In this document: one piece after another, positions 1 to 8,869 of the stretch
How positions within the stretch are numbered: position 1 is the stretch's first letter
Layout of the letters: every line of letters begins with the position of its first letter
From: CAMFLJ01 sp965279255
GTDB lineage: Bacteria; Actinomycetota; Acidimicrobiia; Acidimicrobiales; Acidimicrobilacustridaceae
Length of the DNA stretch: 64,000 nt
Reading direction: 5' to 3'
Assembly: GCA_965279255.1 (NCBI GenBank)
Contig: OZ257146.1
Coordinates: 3,410,001 to 3,474,000, forward strand
Position numbers and translations under genes: made by a program
Notes under the pieces: generated by a model
Told to the model about the DNA's origin: nothing
The model's input: only the letters and a program-made list of their open reading frames with translations
Databases searched by the model: none

Positions 1-747
1 GACCTCGGGGTGCGCCGCTCCCATCTCCTGGTTGCGGTTCTCCAGGGCGAGGGCGGCGGGCAGGCTCGGCGCGTCGAGGTTGGCCCACATGACCTCCTTC
101 GAGGCGCGCAGGCCGTAGGAGGTGTAGCCGGCGATGCCGGTGGCCACCGCGAGCGCGGCGTCGTCGAAGCCCTCGTCGGGGAGGACCTGCGACACGAGGC
201 CCATGTGCTCGGCCGCGGCGGCGTCGATGGTGCGGCCCGTGAGCATGAGGTCGAACGCCCGCGACGCACCGATGAGGCGGGGAAGGAACCAACTCAGGCC
301 GATGTCGGTGGCGGTGAGGCCGGTCTTGATGAACGCGGCGCAGAAGGTGGCCGACTCGGCGGCCACGCGCACGTCGCAGGCCGAGGCCAGCGCCAGGCCA
401 CCGCCGTAAGCCGGCCCGTTCACCGCGGCCACGACGATCTGCGGGGTCTGGTTGATGTGCTGCGTGAGGCTCGACATGAAGGCCTGGCCGCTCGTGCGGG
501 CGCCCCGCCACGGGTGCTCGCCGATCTCGGGCGGGGTGCCGAAGTCGCGCAGGTCGAGCCCGGCGCAGAAGCCCCGGCCGGCGCCGGCCAGGACCACCAC
601 GCGGATGGCGTCGTCGGCGGCCACGTCGTCGAGGGCGTCGTGGAGCTCGGCGGTGAGCTCGAAGGTGAGCGCGTTGAGCCGCTCCGGGCGGTTGAGGCGG
701 ATGACCCGCACGCGCTCGGTGGGCTGCTCGATCGAGAGCATCGGCAT
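1..747 (-). CDS. Enoyl-CoA hydratase/isomerase (crotonase), 3' end outside window
   Basis: Crotonase-superfamily protein expected to hydrate or isomerise a 2-enoyl-CoA in beta-oxidation in the cytoplasm. The 249 visible residues contain the early AGAGRGFCAGLDL segment (CoA/oxyanion loop) and the second oxyanion region, NGPAYGGGLALASACDVRVA. The frame is open to base 1, so the C-terminus lies outside the window. The ATG at 747 is preceded by AGGAG; an in-frame ATG at 741 is possible. It starts 11 bases after the alkylsulfatase stop on the same strand, so the two are probably co-transcribed. Released fatty alcohols would enter fatty-acid catabolism, but the acyl substrate cannot be read from sequence. 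Confidence 0.9.
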   Translation of the reverse strand, partial: MPMLSIEQPTERVRVIRLNRPERLNALTFELTAELHDALDDVAADDAIRVVVLAGAGRGFCAGLDLRDFGTPPEIGEHPWRGARTSGQAFMSSLTQHINQTPQIVVAAVNGPAYGGGLALASACDVRVAAESATFCAAFIKTGLTATDIGLSWFLPRLIGASRAFDLMLTGRTIDAAAAEHMGLVSQVLPDEGFDDAALAVATGIAGYTSYGLRASKEVMWANLDAPSLPAALALENRNQEMGAAHPEV

Positions 748-758
748 GGGGGCTCCTG

Positions 759-2633
759 TCACGGGATGACGATGTTGAAGGACGGGTCCGGCGTCTCGAG
801 GACGGACCGCAACGTATCGAACACTGTTACATCCCCGACGACGGTGGCTGTGCCGGCCGCCGCCAGGTCGGCCAAGGTCGTCATCCCCACGACCACCTGG
901 AGCAGCGCCAGTCGGGGCAGGGCCACGGTGAGGGTGGCGGCGTCGTCGTGGCGCCCGCTCAGGTGGGTGAGCACCGAGTTGTGCAGGCGCAGCACGTACT
1001 GCTGGCCGTCGTCGGTGTCGGTGACGTTGATGACGAGCTCGGTGCCGATCGCCGCCGGCCCGTCGACCCGCACGGCCACGGCGTCGAACATCTGCGGCAC
1101 CGTGAGCTGGCTCACCATGTCGAGCGAGTTGGCGCTGACCGCGGTGCGGACCTCGTCGCCGCGGAGCTCCTGGGCCCCCATGAGGAAGAAGTTGCGCCAG
1201 GTGGCGTTCTCGGCGCCGTAGCCCAGCTGCTCGAAGGTGCGGGCCTGCAGCTCACGGGCCGCGCGGTTGGTGGGATCGGCGAAGATCACGTGGTTCACGA
1301 CCTCGGCCACCCAGCGGTAGTCGCCCTCGTCGAACGAGCGCTGGGCCCGGTCGAGCACGGCCTCGGTTCCACCCATGAACTCGACGTAGCGGCGGGCCGC
1401 GGGCTCCGGCGGGTGACGCCAGAGGTTGGCGGGGTTGCCGTCGAACCAGCCCATGTACCGCTGATAGATGGCCTTCACGTTGTGGCTGACCGAGCCGTAG
1501 TAGCCCCGGCAGTCCCAGCTCTGGTCGAGCGCGGGCGGCAGCTCGACCTCCTCGGCGATCTCGGGGCCGGTGAGGCCGCGGTTCATGAGGCGGAGGGTCT
1601 GGTCGTGGAGGTAGCCGTAGAGGTCGCGCTGGTTCGAGAGGTGGGTGACCACCCGGTCGGCGCCCCACGTGGGCCAGTGGTGGGAGGCGAACACGGTGTC
1701 GGTCCCGGCACCGAACAGCTCGAGCGACTCGTCGAGGAAGCGCGACCACGCCCGGGCGTCGCGCACCTGGGCGCCGCGCAGGGTGACCACGTTGTGCAGG
1801 TTGTGGGTGGCGTTCTCGGCCATGCACAGCAGGCGCAGGTCGGGGAAGTGGAAGTTCATCTCCGCCGGTGCCTCGGTGCCCGGTGTCATCTGGAACACGA
1901 TGCGGACGCCGTCGAGGACGACCTCCTCGCCCGTGTGGCCGATGTCGATCGTCGGGGGCACGAGGCCGACCGTGCCGACCGAGGTGGTGGGGCCGAGGCC
2001 GGCGGTGACCTGGCCCTCGGGGCCCTTGGGGAGCAGGGCGCCGTACATGTAGGTGGCCCGCCGGGTCATCGCCGTGCCGGCGTAGATGTTCTCGCTGAGG
2101 GCGTGCTCGACGAAGTGCTCGGGGGCCACGATCGGGATGTCGCCGGCCTGGCCACCGGGGAGCACGCCCCGCACGCCACCGAAGTGGTCGACGTGGCTGT
2201 GGGTGTAGATCACCGCGGTGACGGGGCGGTCGCCGCGCACCGAGCGGTAGAGCTCGAGCGAGGCCGCCGCCGTCTCGGAGGAGATGAGCGGATCGATGAT
2301 GATCACGCCCGTGTCGCCCTCGATGATCGTCATGTTCGACAGGTCGAGGCCGCGCACCTGGTAGACGCTCGGCACGACCTCGAACAGGCCGTGGATGAGG
2401 TTGAGCTGGGCCTGGCGCCAGAGGCTCGGGTGCACGGTGTCGGGGGCGTCGCCGTCGAAGCTGCCGTAGGCGTCGAGGTCCCACACGACCCGGCCGTCGG
2501 TGGCGCGCACCACGACCTCGTCGAGGCTGGTGACGAAGCCGCGGCGGGCGTCGTCGAAGTCGCGCCGGTCGTGCATCGGCAACGTCATCGTCACCGCCCG
2601 GTTGGCGGCGGCGGTGTGCTCGGTGATCCCCAT
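759..2633 (-). CDS. Alkylsulfatase, metallo-beta-lactamase fold with C-terminal SCP2-like domain
   Basis: 624-residue protein of the SdsA1/BDS1 class, which hydrolyses alkyl sulfates to alcohol and sulfate using two zinc ions. The metal motif THSHVDH is at residues 144-150. Further landmarks are the ENATHNLHN segment and the HHWPTWG segment. The last ~130 residues look like the SCP2-type domain that shields the active site in this class. Many relatives are periplasmic, but no signal peptide is visible, so a cytoplasmic location is inferred. The ATG at 2633 follows GAGGGGAGCGAC. A TAGCCT box lies about 47 bases upstream, in the gap after hrpA. Downstream is the crotonase gene. Confidence 0.88.
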   Translation of the reverse strand: MGITEHTAAANRAVTMTLPMHDRRDFDDARRGFVTSLDEVVVRATDGRVVWDLDAYGSFDGDAPDTVHPSLWRQAQLNLIHGLFEVVPSVYQVRGLDLSNMTIIEGDTGVIIIDPLISSETAAASLELYRSVRGDRPVTAVIYTHSHVDHFGGVRGVLPGGQAGDIPIVAPEHFVEHALSENIYAGTAMTRRATYMYGALLPKGPEGQVTAGLGPTTSVGTVGLVPPTIDIGHTGEEVVLDGVRIVFQMTPGTEAPAEMNFHFPDLRLLCMAENATHNLHNVVTLRGAQVRDARAWSRFLDESLELFGAGTDTVFASHHWPTWGADRVVTHLSNQRDLYGYLHDQTLRLMNRGLTGPEIAEEVELPPALDQSWDCRGYYGSVSHNVKAIYQRYMGWFDGNPANLWRHPPEPAARRYVEFMGGTEAVLDRAQRSFDEGDYRWVAEVVNHVIFADPTNRAARELQARTFEQLGYGAENATWRNFFLMGAQELRGDEVRTAVSANSLDMVSQLTVPQMFDAVAVRVDGPAAIGTELVINVTDTDDGQQYVLRLHNSVLTHLSGRHDDAATLTVALPRLALLQVVVGMTTLADLAAAGTATVVGDVTVFDTLRSVLETPDPSFNIVIP

Positions 2634-2680
2634 GTCGCTCCCCTCGGCCGCGGGCGCTCCCCGTCCGGCCGAACGGGCCG

Positions 2681-2686
2681 AGGCTA
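2681..2686 (-). promoter_or_regulatory. Candidate -10 box of alkylsulfatase gene
   Basis: TAGCCT on the minus strand, in the 73-base gap between hrpA and the alkylsulfatase gene. It predicts a leader of roughly 40 bases that carries the ribosome-binding site. I see no convincing -35. Confidence 0.4.
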
Positions 2687-2706
2687 CCGGCGGTGACGGG
2701 CCGGGC

Positions 2707-5700
2707 TCAGCGCCCGACGGCGGCGATGGCGTCGAGGATGCGCTTCTCGGAGGTGCCGGGAGCGGCGCCGAGGGGCTGGGCGAAGAGGCTCACCCGCAGC
2801 TCCTCGATCATCCAGCCGATGCGGGTGATCTCGGCGTCGGCGGGGCCGCCGGGCGGGATGGCCTCGAGCACGGCCGCGAATCGGGCGTCGACCGCGTGCA
2901 CGGTCGCCATGCGCTTCGCGTCGCGGGCCACCGACTCGTTGAGCTTGTCGAGGCGGAACGTGATGGCCTGCAGGTACCGCAGCACGTCGGGCAGCCGCTC
3001 GCGGCCGGTGGCGGCCACGAAGCCGGGGTAGACGAGGGTGCCGCGCTGCTCGGCCACGTCGTCGAGGGCGGGGCCGAACGCGACGGGTGCCACCTCGGCG
3101 ATGCGGCCGTCGATGGCGCGGGCCTCGGCCAGGATGTCGCCGACCACCCGCACGGTGGCGAGCACGTCGGGGTCGAGCTCGTCACGCACGGCGGCCCGTA
3201 GGTCGTCCCAGCCGACCGCATCCCACACGGGCGCGCCGTTGGCGCGCATGAGGGCGTCGATGCAGGTGATCACGCACTCCTCGAGCAGGGTGTCGACCGA
3301 GTCGTACGGGCTCGTGGCCAGGCCCAGACGGGTGGCGTTGGTGAGGCGGCCGGTGATGCCCTTCATCGACAGCGGCACGGTGAGGCGGAGCAGGCGGCGT
3401 TCACCCCGCCAGGTGATGCGGACCTGCTCGGCCGCGGTGTCGACCAGCCGCAGGCCGACCGACGTGCCCTCGTCGACGATGGCCGGATAGCCCTCGACGG
3501 CCTGGCCACCGACGTCGTGGCGCACCTTGCGGGGGAGCTCACCGAAGTCCCAGTCGGTGAGGCCGTGGCGCTCGAACGAGCTGGTGGCCTCGGCCAGGGC
3601 GCTGCGCACGTCGCGGGCGAGGCGGGCCTGGATGCGGGCGAGGTCCTTCGACTCGCCGAGCACCTCGTCGTCGTCGCCCTCGACCCGGAAGGTGATGCGG
3701 AGGTGGGGCGGCAGCGCGTCGAGGTTCCAGGCGCTGTCGCTGATGCGGGTGCCGGCGGCGCGGCCCATGTGGCGCGAGAGCAGGGGCAGCAACGGGCCGT
3801 CGGCCGGGCCGTTCTCGGCCAGGAACGCCTCGACGTGCTCAGGCACCGGGCCGAGCTCGCGGCGCAGGTCCTTGGGCAGCGACCGCACGAGCGCGGTGAC
3901 CAGCTCGGCCCGCAGGCCGGGCACCAGCCACTCGAAGCCGTCGGGGCGGAGCTGGTTGAGCACGGCCACGGGCACGTGCACGGCGACGCCGTCGTCGGGC
4001 GAGCCCGGCTCGTAGAGGTAGGAGAGGCCGAGGGCGAGCGAGCCCTGCTCCCACAGCCCCGGGAAGTCGCTCTCGTCGAGGTCGTCGGCCGCCGCGGTGA
4101 GCAGGTCGTCGACGGTGAACGTGAGCAGATCGGGACTGCGGCGCTTCTCCTTCTTCCACCACGAGTCGAAGTGGCGGGCCGACACCACCTTCGCCGGGAG
4201 GCGCTCGTCGTAGAGCCGTTCGAGTGACGCCTCGCCGTCGGCGATGTCGCGCCGACGGAAGCGGTTCTCGAGGTCGTCGACCTCGGCGAGCAGCTCGTGG
4301 TTGCGGCGGAACATCCGGTGGTGGGTCTGCCAGTCGCCCTCCACCAGGGCGTGGCGGATGAACAGCTCGCGGGCCTGGTCGGGGTCGATGCGGCCCAGGG
4401 GCACGAGGCGGTCGGCGACCACCGGCAGGCCGTAGAGGGTGACCCTCTCCCTGGCCATGGCCGAGCCCCGCTTCGCCGACCAGTGGGGCTCGCTGTAGCT
4501 GCGCTTCACCAGGTGGGCGCCCAGCTCCTCGGCCCAGTCCGGCTCGATGCGCGCCACCGTGCGGGCGAACAGCCGGCTGGTCTCGACCAGCTCGGCGGCC
4601 ATCACCCACGCCGGGGGCTTCTTCGACAGGGCCGAGCCGGGGAAGATCGAGAAGCGGGCGTTGCGGGCCCCCAGGAACTCGCGGGTGTCGCCGTCCTTCA
4701 GGCCGACGTGGCTGAGCAGGCCGGCGAGCAGGGCGCGGTGCACCTCGTCGGGCTCGGCCTCCTGACGGTTCTGGTGCAGGCCGAGGTCGGCGACGATCTT
4801 GCGCAACTGGCTGTGGACGTCCTGCCACTCGCGGATTCGCAGGAAGTTGAGCAGCTCGTCGCGGCACAGCCGCCGGAACCGGTTGCCCGAGAGCTCCCGT
4901 TGCTTCTCCCGGGTGTAGGTCCAGAGGTTCACGAAGGCGAGGAAGTCGCTGTTGCCCTCGTTGAAGCGGGCGTGGAGCTGGTCGGCGCGGTCGCGCTCGT
5001 CGGCCGGTCGCTCGCGGGGGTCCTGGATCGACAGGCCGGCGGCGATGATCAGCACCTCGCGCAGGCAGCCCCGCTCCCCCGCCTCGAGCACCATGCGCCC
5101 GAAGCGCGGGTCGATGGGCAGCCGGGCGAGGCGCCGGCCGATCGGGGTGAGGGTGCGCTCGCCCTGCTCGAGGGCACCGAGCTCCTCGAGCAGGCGGACG
5201 CCGTCGGCGATGGCCCGGCGGTCGGGCGGGTCGAGGAACGGGAACGCCTCGACGTCGCCGAGGCCGATGGCCGTCATCTGGAGGATGACCGACGCCAGGT
5301 TGGTGCGCAGGATCTCGGGGTCGGTGTACTCCGGGCGGGCGTCGAAGTCCTCCTCGGAGTAGAGGCGGATGCAGATGCCGTCGGCCACGCGCCCGCAGCG
5401 GCCGGCGCGCTGGTTGGCCGACGCCTGCGACACCTCCTCGATGGGGAGGCGCTGCACCTTGAGGCGCTGGCTGAACCGCGAGATGCGGGCGAAGCCGGGG
5501 TCGACCACGTAGCGGATGCCGGGCACGGTGATCGAGGTCTCGGCCACGTTGGTGGCCAGCACCACACGGCGGCCGGGGTGGTCCTGGAAGACCCGCTGCT
5601 GCTCGGCGGTGGAGAGCCGGGCGTAGAGCGGCAGCACCTCGGTGTCGGGCAGGTCGAGGGCGCGCAGCGCGTCGGCGGTGTCGCGGATCTCGCGCTCGCC

Positions 5701-6429
5701 GGACAGGAACACGAGCACGTCGCCGGGGCCGGCCCGGCGCAGCTCCTTCACCGCGTCGGTGATGCCGGCGATCTGGTCGCCGGCCTGCTCGTCGAGGGGT
5801 CGGTACCGCATCTCGACCGGGTAGGTGCGGCCGCTGACCTCGATGATCGGCGCCCCGCCGAAGTGCTCGGAGAAGCGCTCGGTCTCGATGGTGGCCGAGG
5901 TGACGATGACCTTGAGGTCGGGGCGCTTCGGCAGCAGCTGGGCGAGGTAGCCGAGGATGAAGTCGATGTTGAGGCTGCGCTCGTGGGCCTCGTCGATGAT
6001 GATCGTGTCGTAGGCCCGGAGCATGCGGTCGCGCTGGAGCTCGTTCAGCAGGATGCCGTCGGTCATCAGCTTCACGAGGGTGCGGTCGCCGACCTGGTCG
6101 GTGAAGCGCACCGCGTAGCCGACGGCCTGGCCGACCTCGACGTGGAGCTCCTCGGCGATGCGGGCCGCGACAGTGCGCGCCGCGAGGCGACGGGGCTGGG
6201 TGTGGCCGATCATCCCCTCGACGCCACGACCGAGCTCGAGGCAGATCTTGGGGATCTGGGTCGTCTTCCCCGAGCCCGTCTCGCCGGCGACGATCACCAC
6301 CTGGTGGTCGCGGATGGCGTCGCTGATCTCCTGGCGGCGCTCCGAGATCGGGAGCTGCTCGGGGTAGGTGATGCGGGGCACCGACTCCCGGCGTCGCTCG
6401 ACGAGCTCGGGCGACGGTCGGCGGGCCAT
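2707..6429 (-). CDS. hrpA: ATP-dependent DEAH-box RNA helicase HrpA
   Basis: 1240-residue HrpA-type helicase, close to the usual ~1300. Walker A GETGSGKT is at residues 49-56, the DEAH box at 146-149, the SAT motif at 178-180, and the motif VI segment QRAGRCGR near residue 340. A helicase-associated domain and a long DUF3418-type C-terminal half follow. HrpA proteins unwind RNA and help rescue stalled ribosomes. The start at 6429 has no clear ribosome-binding site. A TATCCT box ends 10 bases upstream, suggesting a very short or absent leader. The upstream neighbour is divergent soxR, and the SoxR operator lies between them. Confidence 0.95.
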   Translation of the reverse strand: MARRPSPELVERRRESVPRITYPEQLPISERRQEISDAIRDHQVVIVAGETGSGKTTQIPKICLELGRGVEGMIGHTQPRRLAARTVAARIAEELHVEVGQAVGYAVRFTDQVGDRTLVKLMTDGILLNELQRDRMLRAYDTIIIDEAHERSLNIDFILGYLAQLLPKRPDLKVIVTSATIETERFSEHFGGAPIIEVSGRTYPVEMRYRPLDEQAGDQIAGITDAVKELRRAGPGDVLVFLSGEREIRDTADALRALDLPDTEVLPLYARLSTAEQQRVFQDHPGRRVVLATNVAETSITVPGIRYVVDPGFARISRFSQRLKVQRLPIEEVSQASANQRAGRCGRVADGICIRLYSEEDFDARPEYTDPEILRTNLASVILQMTAIGLGDVEAFPFLDPPDRRAIADGVRLLEELGALEQGERTLTPIGRRLARLPIDPRFGRMVLEAGERGCLREVLIIAAGLSIQDPRERPADERDRADQLHARFNEGNSDFLAFVNLWTYTREKQRELSGNRFRRLCRDELLNFLRIREWQDVHSQLRKIVADLGLHQNRQEAEPDEVHRALLAGLLSHVGLKDGDTREFLGARNARFSIFPGSALSKKPPAWVMAAELVETSRLFARTVARIEPDWAEELGAHLVKRSYSEPHWSAKRGSAMARERVTLYGLPVVADRLVPLGRIDPDQARELFIRHALVEGDWQTHHRMFRRNHELLAEVDDLENRFRRRDIADGEASLERLYDERLPAKVVSARHFDSWWKKEKRRSPDLLTFTVDDLLTAAADDLDESDFPGLWEQGSLALGLSYLYEPGSPDDGVAVHVPVAVLNQLRPDGFEWLVPGLRAELVTALVRSLPKDLRRELGPVPEHVEAFLAENGPADGPLLPLLSRHMGRAAGTRISDSAWNLDALPPHLRITFRVEGDDDEVLGESKDLARIQARLARDVRSALAEATSSFERHGLTDWDFGELPRKVRHDVGGQAVEGYPAIVDEGTSVGLRLVDTAAEQVRITWRGERRLLRLTVPLSMKGITGRLTNATRLGLATSPYDSVDTLLEECVITCIDALMRANGAPVWDAVGWDDLRAAVRDELDPDVLATVRVVGDILAEARAIDGRIAEVAPVAFGPALDDVAEQRGTLVYPGFVAATGRERLPDVLRYLQAITFRLDKLNESVARDAKRMATVHAVDARFAAVLEAIPPGGPADAEITRIGWMIEELRVSLFAQPLGAAPGTSEKRILDAIAAVGR

Positions 6430-6439
6430 AGGGCCTCTC

Positions 6440-6445
6440 AGGATA
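6440..6445 (-). promoter_or_regulatory. Candidate -10 box of hrpA
   Basis: TATCCT on the minus strand, ending 10 bases before the hrpA ATG. The predicted leader is only a few bases. Confidence 0.45.
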
Positions 6446-6496
6446 CGGAGGCGCCCACCACACCCCGAACTGGTTGTCGGGAGCGGCGGCTACGGT

Positions 6497-6512
6497 CTCA
6501 AGTTCACTTGAG
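6497..6512. promoter_or_regulatory. SoxR box (operator) upstream of soxR
   Basis: CTCAAGTTCACTTGAG is a perfect inverted repeat with 7-base arms around TC. It closely matches the enterobacterial SoxR operator (CCTCAAGTTAACTTGAGG, from memory). It lies 17 bases before the soxR ATG and immediately after TACGGT (6491-6496), a possible -10. This placement suggests autoregulation. The canonical SoxR site lies between -35 and -10, so the mechanism here may differ. Confidence 0.82.
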
Positions 6513-6529
6513 GTCGAGGAGGGACGCCC

Positions 6530-6988
6530 ATGCCGGTCGCGGAGCACGACCTGGCCATCGGGGTGGTGGCCGAGCGCTCGGGGATGGCGGTCTCCGCCAT
6601 CCGGTTCTACGAGGCGCGGGGCCTCATCAGCTCCGAGCGCACCGACGGCGGCCAGCGCCGCTTCCGGCGCGACGTGCTGCGCCGGCTCGGCTTCATCCAG
6701 GCCGCGCAGCGGGTGGGGCTCAGCCTCGAGGAGATCGGTGCGGCGCTGGGCACCCTGCCCGCCCACGCCGCGCCGACGCCGGCGCAGTGGGCGCGCATGT
6801 CGGCTCGGTGGCAGCCGATGCTCGACGAGCGCATCCGGCTGCTCGAGCAGCTGCGCAGCGACCTCGACGGGTGCATCGGCTGCGGCTGCCTCTCGGTGTC
6901 CGCGTGCCGGCTCCGCAACCCCGGCGACCGGGCCCACGACCTCGGCAGCGGCCCCCGCTACCTGATGGGCGACGACCCCGCCGAGTGA
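6530..6988 (+). CDS. soxR: Redox-sensing transcriptional regulator SoxR (MerR family, [2Fe-2S])
   Basis: 152-residue MerR-family activator. The winged helix spans residues ~10-75 (GVVAERSGMAVSAIRFYEARGL) and a dimerisation helix ~90-112. The C-terminal cysteine cluster CIGCGCLSVSAC places Cys at 115, 118, 120 and 126, the C-x2-C-x-C-x5-C pattern that holds the SoxR [2Fe-2S] cluster. Oxidation of the cluster by redox-cycling compounds switches on target genes. The start is fixed by GAGGAGGG 8 bases upstream. Its operator is in its own leader region. No soxS is present, as expected outside enterics, so SoxR probably acts directly on targets elsewhere. Confidence 0.95.
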   Translation: MPVAEHDLAIGVVAERSGMAVSAIRFYEARGLISSERTDGGQRRFRRDVLRRLGFIQAAQRVGLSLEEIGAALGTLPAHAAPTPAQWARMSARWQPMLDERIRLLEQLRSDLDGCIGCGCLSVSACRLRNPGDRAHDLGSGPRYLMGDDPAE

Positions 6989-7090
6989 CCGACAGGACCA
7001 CGGGCACCAGCGCCCATCGGGAGTCCGCGTCGCGGGACACAGCTCTCCCGCTCACCTGATCGGCACGATCGTCCCCGGACTTGAGCGTTT

Positions 7091-7108
7091 TCTCCGGATT
7101 TCCGGAGA
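7091..7108 (+). terminator. Hairpin between convergent soxR and SDR genes
   Basis: Perfect 7-base inverted repeat, TCTCCGG and CCGGAGA, around ATTT. It lies 102 bases after the soxR stop and 45 bases beyond the 3' end of the convergent SDR gene. On the plus strand TTTCTCC follows, a weak U-tract. Confidence 0.4.
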
Positions 7109-7152
7109 TTTCTCCGAAAAGGCCTCTGAGCAGGGAGTTCGCGGGACCCGAC

Positions 7153-7998
7153 TCAGTCCAGATCGGCGGGGGCGGGGTGGCGCAGGGCCTGCATGTCCTC
7201 GTGGCGCACCCGGATCTGGTCGTGGTAGCTCGGCTTGGTCGGGATCCAGAACTGCTCGGCCTCGACGGCGTCGAGCACCAGCTGGGCGACCTCGGCCGGG
7301 GGCATGCCGGCGCCGGTGGCGTCGGTCATGGCGGCCAGGACGAACTCCTCGTCCTCCTTGCGCTCGGCGTCGCGGTCGACCCAGCGCTCGGGCCGGTTGC
7401 GCTGCGAGCTGGCGATGCCCGTGGCCACCAGGCTCGGCACCAGCGTGGAGACGCCGATCGGGGCGCCGGTGATGCGCAGGTCGTGGGCGAGGCACTCGGT
7501 CAGGCCGACCGCCGCGAACTTGGAGGTGAAGTACGGGCCGGAGAACCCGCCGGTGACGAGGCCGCCCATCGACGCGGTGTTCACGATGTGGGCGGGCTGC
7601 CCGTCGGCCAGCAGGCGGGGCACGAACGTGCGCACCGCGTTGACCAGACCGTAGAGGTTCACGCCCATCACCCACTCCCAGTCGGCGAGGGTGCGCTCCC
7701 ACATCAGGCCGCCGCTGAACACGCCGGCGTTGTTGCAGAGCAGGTTCACCCCGCCGTACCGGGACCACGCCTCGTCGGCGAGGCGCTCGATCTGCTCGGG
7801 CACCGACACGTCGGTCGGCACGCCGTGGGCCTCGCCGCCGCGCCGCACGATCTCGTCGATCGTGTCGGCGAGCTTGGGCTCCTCGACATCGGCGGCCACG
7901 ACCTTCATCCCTCGCGACGCCGCCAGCTCCGCCATGGCCCGGCCGATGCCGCTCCCGGCGCCGGTGATGACGGCGACCATCCCCTCTTCGATCTGCAT
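7153..7998 (-). CDS. Short-chain dehydrogenase/reductase (SDR)
   Basis: 281-residue classical SDR, probably an NAD(P)-dependent alcohol or ketone oxidoreductase. The cofactor motif TGAGSGIG is at ~13-20. NNAG is at ~90. Catalytic Ser is in NTASMG and Tyr/Lys in YFTSK. The C-terminal ~40 residues extend past the minimal fold. The substrate is not predictable. The start lacks a ribosome-binding site. A TAGTCT box sits exactly 6 bases before the ATG, indicating a leaderless transcript. It is back-to-back with the PhyH-like gene, only 17 bases apart. Confidence 0.88.
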   Translation of the reverse strand: MQIEEGMVAVITGAGSGIGRAMAELAASRGMKVVAADVEEPKLADTIDEIVRRGGEAHGVPTDVSVPEQIERLADEAWSRYGGVNLLCNNAGVFSGGLMWERTLADWEWVMGVNLYGLVNAVRTFVPRLLADGQPAHIVNTASMGGLVTGGFSGPYFTSKFAAVGLTECLAHDLRITGAPIGVSTLVPSLVATGIASSQRNRPERWVDRDAERKEDEEFVLAAMTDATGAGMPPAEVAQLVLDAVEAEQFWIPTKPSYHDQIRVRHEDMQALRHPAPADLD

Positions 7999-8003
7999 GG
8001 CGG

Positions 8004-8010
8004 CAGACTA
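8004..8010. promoter_or_regulatory. Overlapping divergent -10 boxes (leaderless promoters)
   Basis: CAGACT (8004-8009, plus) and TAGTCT (8005-8010, minus) overlap by five bases. Each is followed by exactly six bases and an ATG: 8016 on plus, 7998 on minus. No ribosome-binding site fits on either side. Confidence 0.6.
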
Positions 8011-8015
8011 GGGCG

Positions 8016-8837
8016 ATGCACGACTGGGCTCCGGGGGAACGGGAGCGTCACCTCACCGAGATCGCCGATCAGGGCTTCACCGTCCTCGAGGGCGTCGTCC
8101 CCGACGACCTGCGCCTCGGGCTGATCGAGCGCATCGACCGGGCGATGGACGCCGCCGGCACCGGCCTCGGCACCAACGTCTTCCTCGGCCGGCAGACCCG
8201 GCGGCTCTTCAACCTGCTCGGTCGCGACCCCTACTTCGCCGAGGTGCCGCTGTTCGGGCCGACGCTCTCGCTGGCCGAGGGGGTGCTCGACGAGGGCCTG
8301 CTGCTGTCGTCGCTCACCGCCATCTCGATGGGGCCGGGCCAGGAGCCGCAGCCGTTCCACTCCGACGACGGCTCCATCCCCCTCCCCCGCCCGCATCTGC
8401 CGATCACGTGCCTGGCCATCTGGGCGCTCACCGACTTCACGCCGGAGAACGGGGCGACGCGGATCGTGCCGGGCTCGCACCGCTTCGACCACATCCCCGG
8501 CAAGGGCGAGGTCACCGAGGGCTGGGTCGAGGCCGTGATGCCGGCCGGCAGCGTGCTGGTCTACGACGGCGCGGTGTGGCACGGCGGGGGCCTCAACACC
8601 ACCGAGGAGCGCCGCATGGGCATCGTGTCGAACCTCTGCGCCGGCTGGCTGCGCCAGGAGGAGGACCAGCTCCTCGCCCTCGAGCGCGACTACGTGGCCC
8701 AGCTGCCGCCGCGCCTGCAGCGGATGGTGGGCTACTCGGTGTACCGGGGGCTCATGGGCCACGTCGACCAGGTCGACCCGGGCACCTGGTTCGACCCGGA
8801 CCGCCCCAGCGAGATGGTCTGGGACCGCATCCGCTGA
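8016..8837 (+). CDS. Phytanoyl-CoA dioxygenase (PhyH) family Fe(II)/2-oxoglutarate oxygenase
   Basis: 273-residue PhyH-family protein. The iron-binding H-x-D motif is at His115 and Asp117 (FHSDDG), and the distal His is at 189 (VWHGGG). These are the three ligands of an Fe(II)/2-oxoglutarate dioxygenase on a double-stranded beta-helix. The segment ENGATRIVPGSHRF before the distal His is typical of the family. The substrate could be an acyl-CoA or a secondary metabolite and is not predictable. The ATG at 8016 is six bases after CAGACT and has no ribosome-binding site, so leaderless translation is inferred. It is divergent with the SDR gene. Confidence 0.88.
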   Translation: MHDWAPGERERHLTEIADQGFTVLEGVVPDDLRLGLIERIDRAMDAAGTGLGTNVFLGRQTRRLFNLLGRDPYFAEVPLFGPTLSLAEGVLDEGLLLSSLTAISMGPGQEPQPFHSDDGSIPLPRPHLPITCLAIWALTDFTPENGATRIVPGSHRFDHIPGKGEVTEGWVEAVMPAGSVLVYDGAVWHGGGLNTTEERRMGIVSNLCAGWLRQEEDQLLALERDYVAQLPPRLQRMVGYSVYRGLMGHVDQVDPGTWFDPDRPSEMVWDRIR

Positions 8838-8869
8838 CGTCGTCGGCCGCCGCTCGGCCTCCAGACATG

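Noticed and set aside
3839..6937. Long open frame antisense-offset within hrpA (about 1030 codons)
   Set aside because: It is a shadow of hrpA. Its translation is Arg/Pro/Ala/His-rich low complexity without domains, as is typical of high-GC off-frame reading.
4297..7059. Plus-strand open frame of about 920 codons opposite hrpA and over soxR
   Set aside because: High-GC antisense shadow; hrpA and soxR have full motif sets in the correct frames.
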